Made by a program: the position numbers and the translations under genes. From Levilactobacillus brevis (lineage in GTDB: Bacteria; Bacillota; Bacilli; Lactobacillales; Lactobacillaceae), in NCBI GenBank assembly GCA_021383565.1, contig CP079700.1:1-40035 (forward strand): a DNA stretch of 40,035 nucleotides, given 5' to 3'. This document shows positions 16,097 through 24,359 of this stretch, piece by piece. The notes beneath the pieces were generated by a model. That model had not been told where the DNA came from and searched no databases. It saw nothing but the letters and a program-made list of their open reading frames with translations. Position 1 is the stretch's first letter. The number at the start of each line of letters is the position of its first letter.

Positions 16097-17251
16097 TTAC
16101 TTCTTGATTGGCCGGGCTAACGTTACATCACCACCATTTAGTAAGCTATAAAAAGCGGTCCCAAAAGTGCTTTCGTTAACTTTGTCACCCGTACCACCTT
16201 GCTCAATGATCTTAGTGGCTTTACCTTGCCATTTGCCTAGTAGAATGGCAGTATGGCCGTCATTTCCAGCTCCCACGCCTTGATTAACGATCACAATATC
16301 ACCGGCTTTCGCGTCAGTTTCACTGATCTGTTTCAAGTATTGATGGCTGCCTTTGGCGTCACTGGCCATCGTGCCGGTAAACCAACCCATGTTGGCCGGT
16401 ACCTTGTAACCAGCCTTATTCAAGGCTAACCAGACAAAGCCTGAACAATCTGTCCCACCGGTTTTGTTAGGATTCTTTAAATCGCTACCTAAATCGGGGC
16501 TAGGGTGGGTTTGAACATAATAGAAGTCGCCCTTCATACTTTCCGCGTTTTTAACAATGCTGCCACCGGAATAGCTCGGGTCACTATCACAACCTAGTTC
16601 GGTCAGATCGCCGGAACTTGCATTATCTAACGTATTACCGGCCACGGGATCACTTGCACCCAACACGGAATACCAATGATCGGCATAACCGTATCTTTGG
16701 CTTAAATACCATTGTTCCGGGTTCTTACTCATACCCTCGTAATCCATTAACCAGGCTTTGGTCGCTTTATGCACGTCCGCATATTTAAAAATCTGCTTGT
16801 TTGACGCATAGTAACTACTGTTCAATTCTTGGTCGAGATAATCCAACTGTACCCCGAGATTGGTCGCTGGTTTATTTTCTTTATGGGCTAAATCTTCCAG
16901 TTTATCTTTTCGACCACCTAACCACTGGGCTAAGCCCGTGGCCCCAGAACTGGAATTAACGGACTTGGGATCAAGGCGACTTTCTAGTTGTAAGACCCCC
17001 AAGATACCGGCGGCCGCTTGTGGGGTGGCACCATACTTCTGTTTCCAGTGTGCATAAATATTTTTGGCATTTTCCGTCATGCTCTTACTATCTAATTGCG
17101 TTTCTGTGGTCGTTGAATTATCACAACTGTTTTCTTGCAATTGACCAGTAAGCGCGGCGATTAGCAAGATGATTAGCAAAAGGGCGCCACCCACAATATA
17201 AGCAATCAATTTCCACTTCTTTTTCTTATATTCAAATGACAATACCTGCAT
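16097..17251 (-). CDS. Conjugation cell-wall hydrolase (lysozyme-like plus NlpC/P60 domains)
   Basis: This VirB1-like enzyme opens peptidoglycan locally for the mating channel. The 384 residues contain an N-terminal membrane anchor (about 14-35). A phage-tail-lysozyme-type domain follows (about 60-165; LESRLDP with the probable catalytic Glu near 90, then SGATGLAQWLGGRKDKL). After a linker comes an NlpC/P60 peptidase domain with the catalytic Cys in GTDCSGFVW near residue 268 and His in GHTAILLG near 331. The two domains would cut the glycan strand and the peptide. The gene abuts the EssB-like gene with no gap. It is intact and has the two-domain architecture usual for Gram-positive conjugation hydrolases. 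Confidence 0.92.
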   Translation of the reverse strand: MQVLSFEYKKKKWKLIAYIVGGALLLIILLIAALTGQLQENSCDNSTTTETQLDSKSMTENAKNIYAHWKQKYGATPQAAAGILGVLQLESRLDPKSVNSSSGATGLAQWLGGRKDKLEDLAHKENKPATNLGVQLDYLDQELNSSYYASNKQIFKYADVHKATKAWLMDYEGMSKNPEQWYLSQRYGYADHWYSVLGASDPVAGNTLDNASSGDLTELGCDSDPSYSGGSIVKNAESMKGDFYYVQTHPSPDLGSDLKNPNKTGGTDCSGFVWLALNKAGYKVPANMGWFTGTMASDAKGSHQYLKQISETDAKAGDIVIVNQGVGAGNDGHTAILLGKWQGKATKIIEQGGTGDKVNESTFGTAFYSLLNGGDVTLARPIKK

Positions 17252-18670
17252 TTAATCACCCACTTTGTGCTTGGCCTGATCGACTTGTTTTTGCGCTGCT
17301 GATTGGTCACTCTGCGCGTTCTTTAAGTCCGACTTAGCCGAATCCACCTTCTTGTCTTTATCCTTATCTTTACTGCCATCAATCTTGTTGACGTCATCTA
17401 ACTTCTTTTGGGCGTCACTAACTTCGTTCTTAGCGGCATTGAGACTTAACAGGGCTTTTAAATACTTAGCTTTAGGACTATTCACACCGGCTAATTTGGT
17501 TTGGACGGTCTGGGCGTCTTGCGTATCGTTATGGGCGAGGAAGGCTTGTCCCATTCTCAATAAAACATCAGCGTTCGTCGTAAAGGATAATTGGTTATTA
17601 AGCGTATTGGTATCATAATTAACAATCGCTTTTTCGAGTTTCAATTGATCTTTTTGCTTACTCGTCGCCTTAGTTGGTAACTGCCAATCGGCCACTTGAC
17701 TGCTATCTTGGTTGGCATAAGCCGCATTAACAACCTTGTTCAACTGACTTGGGTCAACGTTTAAGGCTTGCTGGTACTGACGATGCTTTAAAAAGACACT
17801 GACTTGCTTAGTTGCAGGGTAGCCGGCCCGTTGCATATCACTTTGCGCTTCCGACCACTTCCGATCATTTAAAGCAGTTTGAATTTGACCGCTATATTTT
17901 AATCGCGTGACCTGGGCTTGGTTCTGGTTAGCTAAGCTTTGATATTGCCGTTCGTCACTTTTATGGACTAAGCCAACGGCCAAAACGGCCACAATCGCCA
18001 CCCCGGCCATACTCAACCATAATCGTTGCTTGGTTTTCTGCTGGGCCGTTTCAACTTCCTGCCATTCGTGATAGCTCACAAAGTCCTCAATCCCGTTAAC
18101 CACTTCCGTTAACTCATTTAACGACGTAGCTTTAGCTACTTGTTGTAAATAGTCATCCGGGTGTTTGGCCAAGGCTTCTTGGGGATTGCTTAGTAGCCGT
18201 TCGTAGGGCGTCCCCGTCAAGCAAAACAGAATCAGTGCTTTGTATTTGGCTAAATTGCTATGCTTGTCATCATAAGGCATGAGTTCATTGGCCCGGTAGG
18301 CGTACCAAACATGTTGCATTGGGTAATACCACAGGTTAGCTGGGTTCAACGCAACGTGATACTGGCTATCGTTAACCACCTTTTGCGTCATGATTTCCTT
18401 GGCAATCGCTGACCGGATTGCTTTATTTTCATGTGGTAATTCCTTTAATGATCTGACCTTATCCGGCAAGGTATAAGTTAAAACAACCTTCTGGTCTTGC
18501 TCAACCACGTTAACTAACTGCAAGAACTTGGAATCAGTTTGTTTTAATTCGTTTAGCTCACTCAACTGGTCATATCGAAACTGATTGCGATTGAGTTCGA
18601 GAATTAACTTGTTTCCCTGTCGCTTGAACGTGCCAACCTCGATATTTAATAGCTGATTTGATTTACTCAT
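17252..18670 (-). CDS. EssB/YukC-like membrane protein in the conjugation operon
   Basis: The 472 residues have the layout of EssB/YukC, a core protein of the Firmicute type VII secretion system. A cytoplasmic pseudokinase-like domain comes first (about 1-205; note HVALNPANLWYY near 105-116 and LAKYKALILFCLTG near 140-153). A single membrane helix lies at about 217-236, then an extracytoplasmic helical-repeat region (about 265-420; RQYQQALNVDPSQLN) and a charged coiled-coil tail rich in Lys, Asp and Ser. The gene overlaps the VirB4 gene by eight bases and abuts the hydrolase gene, so it is part of the transfer machine. Family assignment is from remembered fold pattern and needs a profile search. 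Membrane topology is well supported. Confidence 0.8.
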   Translation of the reverse strand: MSKSNQLLNIEVGTFKRQGNKLILELNRNQFRYDQLSELNELKQTDSKFLQLVNVVEQDQKVVLTYTLPDKVRSLKELPHENKAIRSAIAKEIMTQKVVNDSQYHVALNPANLWYYPMQHVWYAYRANELMPYDDKHSNLAKYKALILFCLTGTPYERLLSNPQEALAKHPDDYLQQVAKATSLNELTEVVNGIEDFVSYHEWQEVETAQQKTKQRLWLSMAGVAIVAVLAVGLVHKSDERQYQSLANQNQAQVTRLKYSGQIQTALNDRKWSEAQSDMQRAGYPATKQVSVFLKHRQYQQALNVDPSQLNKVVNAAYANQDSSQVADWQLPTKATSKQKDQLKLEKAIVNYDTNTLNNQLSFTTNADVLLRMGQAFLAHNDTQDAQTVQTKLAGVNSPKAKYLKALLSLNAAKNEVSDAQKKLDDVNKIDGSKDKDKDKKVDSAKSDLKNAQSDQSAAQKQVDQAKHKVGD

Positions 18671-20678
18671 TTAAAGTCCCTCCTTCCTCCTCGGTGGTAG
18701 TTAAAGCGTCAATTTCACTGGGAGTTAAGATCACGCGCTTTTGATAATCCGGTTGTTCGGCTGTCTCACGATTGTATTTTTCTTGGTAAGCTTCTGGGTC
18801 GATTAGCCGTAGTTCTTCTTCGGTCAACTCGACACGCATAAAGGCGCGTTGGCTACCATAGATCATCAGGGCTTCGCCTTGTCTACGGCGTTCTAGTAGC
18901 TTCTTTTCTTTATCCGAGAACGTCATACGCAATTTGGTAATCACATCATCAACGCCTTTACCGTCAAGACCAAAGAACACTTTGGTGTAGGAGTTCCCAA
19001 TAATGGCTTCACCAATGTTCTGCCCGGTATCTGTCGTGCCTTCGATCACATCTTGAATTTGCTGCGTTCCGGCAATGGCCCCGGCATTGTATTTTCTAAA
19101 ACGTTTGTATGCTTGATGGAAAAAGGTGGCGGCCGCTTTGTGCAAAGTCAAAAAGTGAAATTCATCGACAAACAATTTCTTGCGGCTATGCCGATCTTTG
19201 GTGATTTCGTCCCACAAATACTGGAAGGTATTCAGATAAGCCGCTGATTGGACTTCCTGTTCACTTTGTAGTGGTTTTAGATCAAAAGAAATGATTTTCC
19301 CTTTTAAGTTAACGTTGGTGTGCCCGTCAAATAGGCTGTTAGAACCATGGGTATAGCTGCCTAAGATGTAGTAGAAGTCTTTAACCCGACTGAACTTATC
19401 TGCGTCCTTATCAGCCAGTTTCTCCAACTCGTCATAAACATTGGATAAGGTCGGCCACTGATCGTCTTTAATCTCTTTTAAGCGGCTGTATTTCAAAACA
19501 CCACTGTTGACGTAAGCTTGTTTAACGACATCATCAAGGATTGCCAGTTCAACTTGGGTAATCCCGGTTTTAAGGACTTCAAAGAATCCCTTTAATCGCT
19601 GGATTTTATCTTTAACTAGTAAATCAAGGTTCGTGACCGCCTCATCGGCGCTTAGGATTTCTTCGGAGAAAATTTGGAGCGGGTTAATTTTGTACTTAGC
19701 ATTCGAGGTTAGGTGCAAGACTGCGCCACCCAGGGCTTCAACAATCTTGGTATATTCGTTTTCTGGGTCAATAATGTAGAGTTGATAGTCTTGAATGGCG
19801 TAGCGTAAGATTTTCTGAATCATATAGGTGGTCTTGCCGACCCCCGAGGTCCCGATAATCACTTGATTTTGATTTAGGGTCTTGTTGCGATCCAGCATAT
19901 CTACGGCAATTAAGCTGTTGGTATCTTTGTTAACTCCTTCAATATCGCTTCTCGGCTTTAAGTCCAGAATTTCAGCGTCATCAAAAGGAAACATGCTGCT
20001 GGCGACTTCGGTATTACTTTCTTTATAGGTGTAATCCCCCATGAGGTTCTCGTTAATTGGCATGGTTGACCAGAAAGCTTGAAAGGTTGCTTTAACGGGC
20101 ACTAAGGGCTTCATTTGTAGTTTAATCAACGTATTCTTGACGTTCTCGGTTAAGTCATCTAATTCTGCTAAACTGTTAGCCCGCATATAAACCAACATAT
20201 GTTGATAGACAAATGTGGTAGAATTATCAAGGTATTTATCTAGTTGCATGTTGGCCGAATCAATGTAGTTTTGCAGAATCTTCTTTTTATACGGGTCGAA
20301 CGTATTCAGCTTCTGCGCTTCCTTATTTTGAATCGTCTTCTTGTAATAGGTAATCATTGAATTGTTACTGGCGCTGTCGATATATTGCACAATATCGATA
20401 ACGCCTTTTTTACGCTTCAATTCTGACAACCAGTTGCCGTAAACCCGCTTGGGATAGTCAGCAATCGCTAACACCCGAATAAAATTCTCCCCCGACTGGA
20501 CGTAGGTGGGGTACTGTTCCCAGCTAAACGGGAATAGTGAATGCAAGCTATCGCGATCAATCAGCTTGGTAAAGTCTTCAACCTCCGGTTTTTGTTTATT
20601 AACCGCTGGTTCACTATTTTGCTGACTTTCGTTTTTGGTTGGCATGAACAAATCTATGACCTTATCGCCAAAACTCAT
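18663..20678 (-). CDS. VirB4/TraE-type conjugation ATPase
   Basis: This is the main ATPase powering the type IV secretion channel. The 671 residues contain an N-terminal region (about 35-230) and a RecA-like motor with Walker A GTSGVGKTTYM near residue 276 and Walker B KKLFVDEFHFL near 500. AGAIAGTQQIQD near 535 is a typical VirB4 sensor region. The usual long N-domain of VirB4 is partly encoded by the upstream gene at 20690-21349. The stop lies 11 bases after that gene's end, and the next gene overlaps by eight bases. It appears complete. Function and family are secure. The exact gene name depends on which reference tra region is used. Confidence 0.95.
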   Translation of the reverse strand: MSFGDKVIDLFMPTKNESQQNSEPAVNKQKPEVEDFTKLIDRDSLHSLFPFSWEQYPTYVQSGENFIRVLAIADYPKRVYGNWLSELKRKKGVIDIVQYIDSASNNSMITYYKKTIQNKEAQKLNTFDPYKKKILQNYIDSANMQLDKYLDNSTTFVYQHMLVYMRANSLAELDDLTENVKNTLIKLQMKPLVPVKATFQAFWSTMPINENLMGDYTYKESNTEVASSMFPFDDAEILDLKPRSDIEGVNKDTNSLIAVDMLDRNKTLNQNQVIIGTSGVGKTTYMIQKILRYAIQDYQLYIIDPENEYTKIVEALGGAVLHLTSNAKYKINPLQIFSEEILSADEAVTNLDLLVKDKIQRLKGFFEVLKTGITQVELAILDDVVKQAYVNSGVLKYSRLKEIKDDQWPTLSNVYDELEKLADKDADKFSRVKDFYYILGSYTHGSNSLFDGHTNVNLKGKIISFDLKPLQSEQEVQSAAYLNTFQYLWDEITKDRHSRKKLFVDEFHFLTLHKAAATFFHQAYKRFRKYNAGAIAGTQQIQDVIEGTTDTGQNIGEAIIGNSYTKVFFGLDGKGVDDVITKLRMTFSDKEKKLLERRRQGEALMIYGSQRAFMRVELTEEELRLIDPEAYQEKYNRETAEQPDYQKRVILTPSEIDALTTTEEEGGTLNE

Positions 20679-20689
20679 ACTGTTGCCTC

Positions 20690-21349
20690 CTATCCATTGA
20701 AATTGATTAAGTTCTTTAAAATCTCTTGGACTTCTTGACTAGTCAACACTTTGGCCGTCACATCAAAGTCCGTTAATGCATTTTCAATATCCCGCTTAAC
20801 CTGTTCGATTTTTTCGTCTAAATGACTGACCGCTAGATTTAAACTCTTAACACTTTTGTCTTTAATCGGTACCTTAACGATTAGCAGATGTTGTTTAGTG
20901 GTCATGTTTTTGGATTCCTGGACTTTAGTAAAGTGGTCCAAATAACTGGCTATTAATTGGATTTTGAACTGTTGATCGGGGTGATCTTTTTGTAAAGCAA
21001 GATACCGACGTTTGAGACCATTGAGATAAGCTGTCATATTGACGGGAATTGTCGGCTCTAAGAACTGTAAGGTGTCATCAACCCCTTCACCTAACGTACT
21101 CATGAGAAAGGCGCCATAGTCCTCAAAGACGTCTTGCTGTTCGGTTTCATTAAGTAGATCAAGGTTGATCCCACTAACTTCCAAAATGCCAACGAGATTA
21201 CCCGTTTTGGTAACTTCGTAGTTACCATACATACCCACCACCAAGCTCATGTCATCAATGGTCTCTTTGCCACCATTGATTCTAGGCGGTTGGTAATCCC
21301 AATTGAGCTTCGCTGATTTATTGGCGGTTTTGCTCTTCTTCAAACGCAT
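20690..21349 (-). CDS. TraD-like protein (VirB4 N-domain-like)
   Basis: This 219-residue soluble protein with a basic N-terminus shows alternating strands and helices, with LVVGMYGNYEVTKTGNLVGILEVSGINLDLL near 36-66. This resembles the first domain of VirB4 proteins and the TrsD/TraD proteins of Gram-positive plasmids. It is placed directly before the VirB4 ATPase gene (11 bases) and starts within the preceding gene, overlapping it by 32 bases. It may form a separate subunit that docks on the ATPase. There is no nucleotide-binding motif, so it is not itself a motor. Confidence 0.75.
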   Translation of the reverse strand: MRLKKSKTANKSAKLNWDYQPPRINGGKETIDDMSLVVGMYGNYEVTKTGNLVGILEVSGINLDLLNETEQQDVFEDYGAFLMSTLGEGVDDTLQFLEPTIPVNMTAYLNGLKRRYLALQKDHPDQQFKIQLIASYLDHFTKVQESKNMTTKQHLLIVKVPIKDKSVKSLNLAVSHLDEKIEQVKRDIENALTDFDVTAKVLTSQEVQEILKNLINFNG

Positions 21350-21680
21350 TTAGTTCGCCTCGCTTCTTCGGTTTTAAATAAAACAGTTTCTGACCATTGG
21401 CATAGCGACGTTTCAACTTAAAGTTATCCCGCACTTTAATATTCTTCCGCGCCGCAACTGGCCGAATTGTTAAAATAGCCATGACAATCGTCATGGCTAA
21501 GACAACAATCACTATTTTTATCAGGACTAAAATCAGGCCATAGGGTGGGATCGCAATAAAAATTAAGCCCACTAGTCCTGCCAGCGCCGCATAGCCAAAA
21601 TCCTTCAAGGTGTAGTCTTTCCAGATCCCATAATCTTTATCTACGTTCTCTGGAAAGATAAATTCTTTTCCTTTCTTCAT
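21318..21680 (-). CDS. TraC-like membrane protein of the conjugation operon
   Basis: The protein has 120 residues: a soluble N-terminus, two closely spaced hydrophobic helices at about 30-48 and 50-70 (including VLAMTIVMAILTI), then a basic tail with RRYANGQKLFYLKPKKRG. Size, topology and location just before the TraD-like and VirB4 genes match TrsC/TraC proteins of staphylococcal and lactobacillar transfer regions, which are related to VirB3 in position. The last 32 bases overlap the next gene. A ribosome site (AAAAAGGAG) precedes the ATG. The family call is by topology and synteny. Confidence 0.75.
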   Translation of the reverse strand: MKKGKEFIFPENVDKDYGIWKDYTLKDFGYAALAGLVGLIFIAIPPYGLILVLIKIVIVVLAMTIVMAILTIRPVAARKNIKVRDNFKLKRRYANGQKLFYLKPKKRGELNAFEEEQNRQ

Positions 21681-21701
21681 TTTGGCAGGCTCCTTTTTAA
21701 A

Positions 21702-22037
21702 TTAAGTGAATAGGCTGTAAACCCAAGGTAATAGCCAGATAATCGCTGCCGCTAGGGCCACTAAACCAGCCACCCGACCAACCGCGTGATAAACCTCTGA
21801 TTTCTCTCGTGGATCGTCTGCGTCAGGCATTCTTTTGATAATAATAAATAGCGCGACACAAATCCCAACTAAAACGACCAAGCCAGTTAAAATACCTTGA
21901 ATCGTCTTACCAGCTTGAGTTAACTTGCTTTTAACTTCGCCGCCGTCCGCCGCCAAAACAACCTGGGCGTTCATCAGCCCTAAATAAATCGCAGTAGCTC
22001 CAGTGGTTGCTAGCGCTTTCATTTTGCTGAACTTCAT
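21702..22037 (-). CDS. VirB2/CagC-like pilin-type conjugation protein
   Basis: This is a 111-residue protein if translation starts at the ATG at 22037, which has an excellent site (GGAGGAATAAC). A longer reading would start inside the previous gene without such a site. A signal-like N-terminus (residues 1-29, ending VVLAADG) is followed by a short soluble segment and two hydrophobic helices at about 48-68 and 88-108. The central loop is charged (RMPDADDPREKSEVY). This is the layout of VirB2/CagC-type pilin subunits. It probably forms the extracellular or membrane conduit. Confidence 0.82.
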   Translation of the reverse strand: MKFSKMKALATTGATAIYLGLMNAQVVLAADGGEVKSKLTQAGKTIQGILTGLVVLVGICVALFIIIKRMPDADDPREKSEVYHAVGRVAGLVALAAAIIWLLPWVYSLFT

Positions 22038-22038
22038 G

Positions 22039-22653
22039 TTATTCCTCCTTTCCATCGTCTTCTGATGTTCGTAATTGAATTTGTTCGGCCTGCGTTTTTT
22101 CTGGCTCACGCTGATAGAACTTATCCAATTGTTCCTCGGAAATTTGCTGGCTTGGTAATGGATCTGTGGCTAATTTAACTCGCCCATTTTGGCTCGTGGC
22201 TAAGTAATACTCTTTTTCTGACTGACCAAGTTCCTGAGTCTCTAAGACATGTAAATTATGTTCGTAACGACCTAAGGCATTATCAACTTCTAAGCCATAG
22301 AAGCCTAAGAATCCTTCTAAGAAGCTTTCACCAAAAAAGGTCATTTCGTTTTTGATCTGCTTATATTGATGAGTCGGTTTATCACTGACCAATTTTTCGG
22401 CCTTTTTAGCATTTTGACTGTCTTGGTGGCGATTAAACCAACCACTAAGCTTTAACGGCTCAGTCTTCAACTGGCGTTTAACGGTCTTCTTAATCATTGC
22501 TTGCCGAACTTCATCGATTGGCTGACCGTCTTGATCTAATATCGCTTGTAGCTGCTTCTGGTCAGTTAGTGCTTGGTCGTCATCAACCATAATCGCCTTT
22601 TGGTTATCATGTAGTAACTTGCCATTAATGCCTTGCCAGCTTTCTACTTTCAT
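22039..22653 (-). CDS. First gene of the conjugation operon, soluble protein
   Basis: This 204-residue, charged, Gln-rich soluble protein has no membrane segment. A strong ribosome site (AAGGAGGTGATCC) precedes the ATG at 22653. It opens the tra operon and its stop lies one base before the pilin-like start. Features visible are a basic central helix (LSGWFNRHQDSQNAKKAEKL) and an acidic Gln-rich C-terminal region. I do not recognise the family. First genes of such operons encode relaxosome or regulatory proteins in some relatives, so a cytoplasmic adaptor or regulator is possible, but nothing here proves it. Confidence 0.72.
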   Translation of the reverse strand: MKVESWQGINGKLLHDNQKAIMVDDDQALTDQKQLQAILDQDGQPIDEVRQAMIKKTVKRQLKTEPLKLSGWFNRHQDSQNAKKAEKLVSDKPTHQYKQIKNEMTFFGESFLEGFLGFYGLEVDNALGRYEHNLHVLETQELGQSEKEYYLATSQNGRVKLATDPLPSQQISEEQLDKFYQREPEKTQAEQIQLRTSEDDGKEE

Positions 22654-22691
22654 TGGATCACCTCCTTATGTTGTTTGTTGGGTTCGCGAAT

Positions 22692-22720
22692 TTTATAATC
22701 AAGTTAGCCACCCATGTTGA
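22692..22720 (-). promoter_or_regulatory. Candidate promoter of the tra operon
   Basis: On the minus strand, TCAACA (22720-22715, four of six consensus bases) and TATAAA (22697-22692) are 17 bases apart, about 40 bases upstream of the first tra gene. It lies close to the left end of the IS30-like element, so it may be partly element-derived or may have been preserved by chance. The native promoter may have been farther upstream and cut off by the insertion. Confidence 0.5.
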
Positions 22721-22762
22721 TTGATCAAAAAATGGTCAAAAAAAGACACCAAGACGAAAAAT

Positions 22763-23898
22763 CAGGTATCATTGAAGTTCCAACACTAAACAATGAGAGA
22801 GGTTTTCGTCTTGACGCAACAACAGCTTACCACAAATCGTCAAAAGGGTCACCACTTAACTCAAATTGAACGTGGAATGATTGCTTCTCTACACTCCGAA
22901 GGCCATTCTGCACGCCAGATTGCATCTATTATCGGTGTTAGTCATCAAACCATTAATAATGAGCTTTCTCGTGGCACTATTAAGCAGGTTAAGAAGATTA
23001 ACGGAGAGAAGCACTACCTTAAGGTTTATTGTCCTGAAGCAGCTCAGGCTCGCTATGAGGAGAACCGGTCCAATAGTAGACGTCCATTAAAGTTTAAGCA
23101 AGTCACCGACTTCCTAGCCTACTTTGATGACAAGTTTCACACGGAGCACTGGTCACCCGACGCAACGGTAGGATATGCTAAAAAGCACCGTTTATTTTCA
23201 CCTCATAAGATGATTTGTGCGAAGACACTGTACAACTATATTGATGCACAATTATTGGAGATCCGCAATATCGATCTTGTGGAGAAAGTAAGACGCCGAA
23301 TGGCTCATCATAAAACAACGAAAGTTAAACGGCTGGCCGGTTCTAAAAGTATTGATGAACGCCCAAGAAGGTCAATAACCGTCATGAGTTTGGACATTTT
23401 GAAATTGATACCGTTGTTGGTGAGCGTAATGGTAGCCAGAGCGTCTTGTTGACTTTCACAGAGCGTAAAACACGCTTTGAAATAGTCTGCTTGATTGAGG
23501 GTAAAGACGCAGATTCAGTATCGTATGCATTGCGAAATATTGTTAATCAATATGGTGATATTATCAAGACCGTGACGGCAGATAATGGTACTGAGTTTAC
23601 GACCTTAGAGACTGCACTGAATGGCATAGCTGACACTTATTTTGCCCACCCGTACACATCTTCAGAACGAGGCACTAATGAAGTTCATAATCGGATGCTT
23701 CGTCGCTATTTTCCCAAGGGGCAATCACTCGACATTGCCACTCCAAGCCAAGTTCAGATTGCTCAATCGCATCTGAACAACCTGCCTCGGCGAATTTTAA
23801 AGTTCAAAACACCAGCCGAAGCTTTTGAAAGAGAAGTCAAGCGTGCTCGCAAGGCTCATACTGCTTAGCTTTCTTCAATTGAAACTCACTGAAACCTT
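22763..23898. mobile_element. IS30-like insertion sequence with frameshifted transposase
   Basis: This element of about 1.1 kb lies between the tra operon and the HTH gene. The ends are uncertain. CAGGTATCATTGAAGTTC (from 22763) and the complement of AAGGTTTCAGTGAGTTTC (ending 23898) match imperfectly and are the best candidates. A 13-bp repeat TGTTTGTTGGGTT occurs at 22672-22684 and 23949-23961 on both sides. It is longer than a usual IS30 target duplication and may be older sequence. Confidence 0.55.
22793..23868 (+). pseudogene. IS30-family transposase, broken by a frameshift
   Basis: The first part (22793 to about 23365) encodes the helix-turn-helix and N-terminal region: LTQIERGMIASLHSEGHSAR, IGVSHQTINNELSRG. 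The catalytic core continues in another frame to 23868 with GHFEIDTVVG, VTADNGTEF, SSERGTNEVHNR and a normal C-terminus. The frame changes near SIDERP at about 23360-23366 and is explained by loss of one base. The site (CCCAAGAAGG) is not a canonical slippery sequence, so I read it as a disabling mutation rather than programmed frameshifting. A sequencing error would look the same. It belongs to a different IS30 subgroup from the copies at 288, 32388 and 36606. Confidence 0.82.
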
Positions 23899-23968
23899 TC
23901 CGCCAGCTGTCTTCGCCTGCGCTGGCTAACTTGCACTTGCAATTTGCGTGTTTGTTGGGTTAGAAATA

Positions 23969-24277
23969 TTAAACAACTAGCTTTCCCCTAACCCGCCCGG
24001 TAAAATGGATTATTAGGAGGGTGACACCTAGAAGGCGTATTTCTAGGTGCTGATCCCCGTTAGCAACTTCACTGCTGACGAGGACGCCCTCTTTTTTTAT
24101 GTGGTTTTTAACCCACTCTATCCCTTCATCAGATATTAATTTATTGGTACCTGAACCAAGCAAAAATTGATCAGGGAACTCTGGATGTCGTTTGATCCAG
24201 TTGCTGACATAATTTCGGCCACGCCCCAGCTTATGATTAGCTTGCGTTAGGCTGTACCATTCCTGATTGCCTGTCAC
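23969..24277 (-). CDS. Helix-turn-helix DNA-binding protein beside the relaxase gene
   Basis: The protein has about 102 residues if it starts at the GTG at 24277, which has AAAGGAG nine bases upstream. An ATG at 24307 would give 112 residues. It has an excisionase-like or MerR-like helix-turn-helix near the N-terminus (YSLTQANHKLGRGRNYVSNW), then SGTNKLISDEGIEWVKNHI. The last 35 residues look less protein-like and lie over a perfect hairpin (24025-24049), so the functional product may end sooner in relatives. The gene follows the relaxase gene on the same strand. A 15-bp palindrome upstream could be its operator. A role as a regulator of mobilization genes is inferred. Confidence 0.65.
   Translation of the reverse strand: MTGNQEWYSLTQANHKLGRGRNYVSNWIKRHPEFPDQFLLGSGTNKLISDEGIEWVKNHIKKEGVLVSSEVANGDQHLEIRLLGVTLLIIHFTGRVRGKLVV
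24025..24049. repeat. Perfect 9-bp hairpin in the 3' part of the HTH gene
   Basis: CACCTAGAA (24025-24033) and TTCTAGGTG (24041-24049) form a perfect stem with a 7-base loop. No T-run follows on either strand, so it is not a standard terminator. It may be a protein-binding site or a structure in the mRNA. Confidence 0.55.
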
Positions 24278-24322
24278 ATGTAAGTTCTCCTTTCTTAATT
24301 TAGTCATAGTTTAGCACTAAAA

Positions 24323-24337
24323 GGTGTAACTTACACC
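24323..24337. promoter_or_regulatory. 15-bp palindrome, candidate operator
   Basis: GGTGTAACTTACACC is a perfect palindrome around a central base. It lies between the relaxase gene stop (24360) and the HTH gene start (24277), where a repressor would be expected to act. The HTH protein is the obvious candidate ligand. The binding itself is unproven. Confidence 0.5.
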
Positions 24338-24359
24338 ATTTATTTTTTTTACATTTAGG

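Noticed and set aside
22793..23868. Programmed frameshifting in the IS30-like transposase
   Set aside because: The junction CCCAAGAAGG is not a canonical slippery heptamer, and IS30 elements normally use one frame. A one-base loss is simpler.
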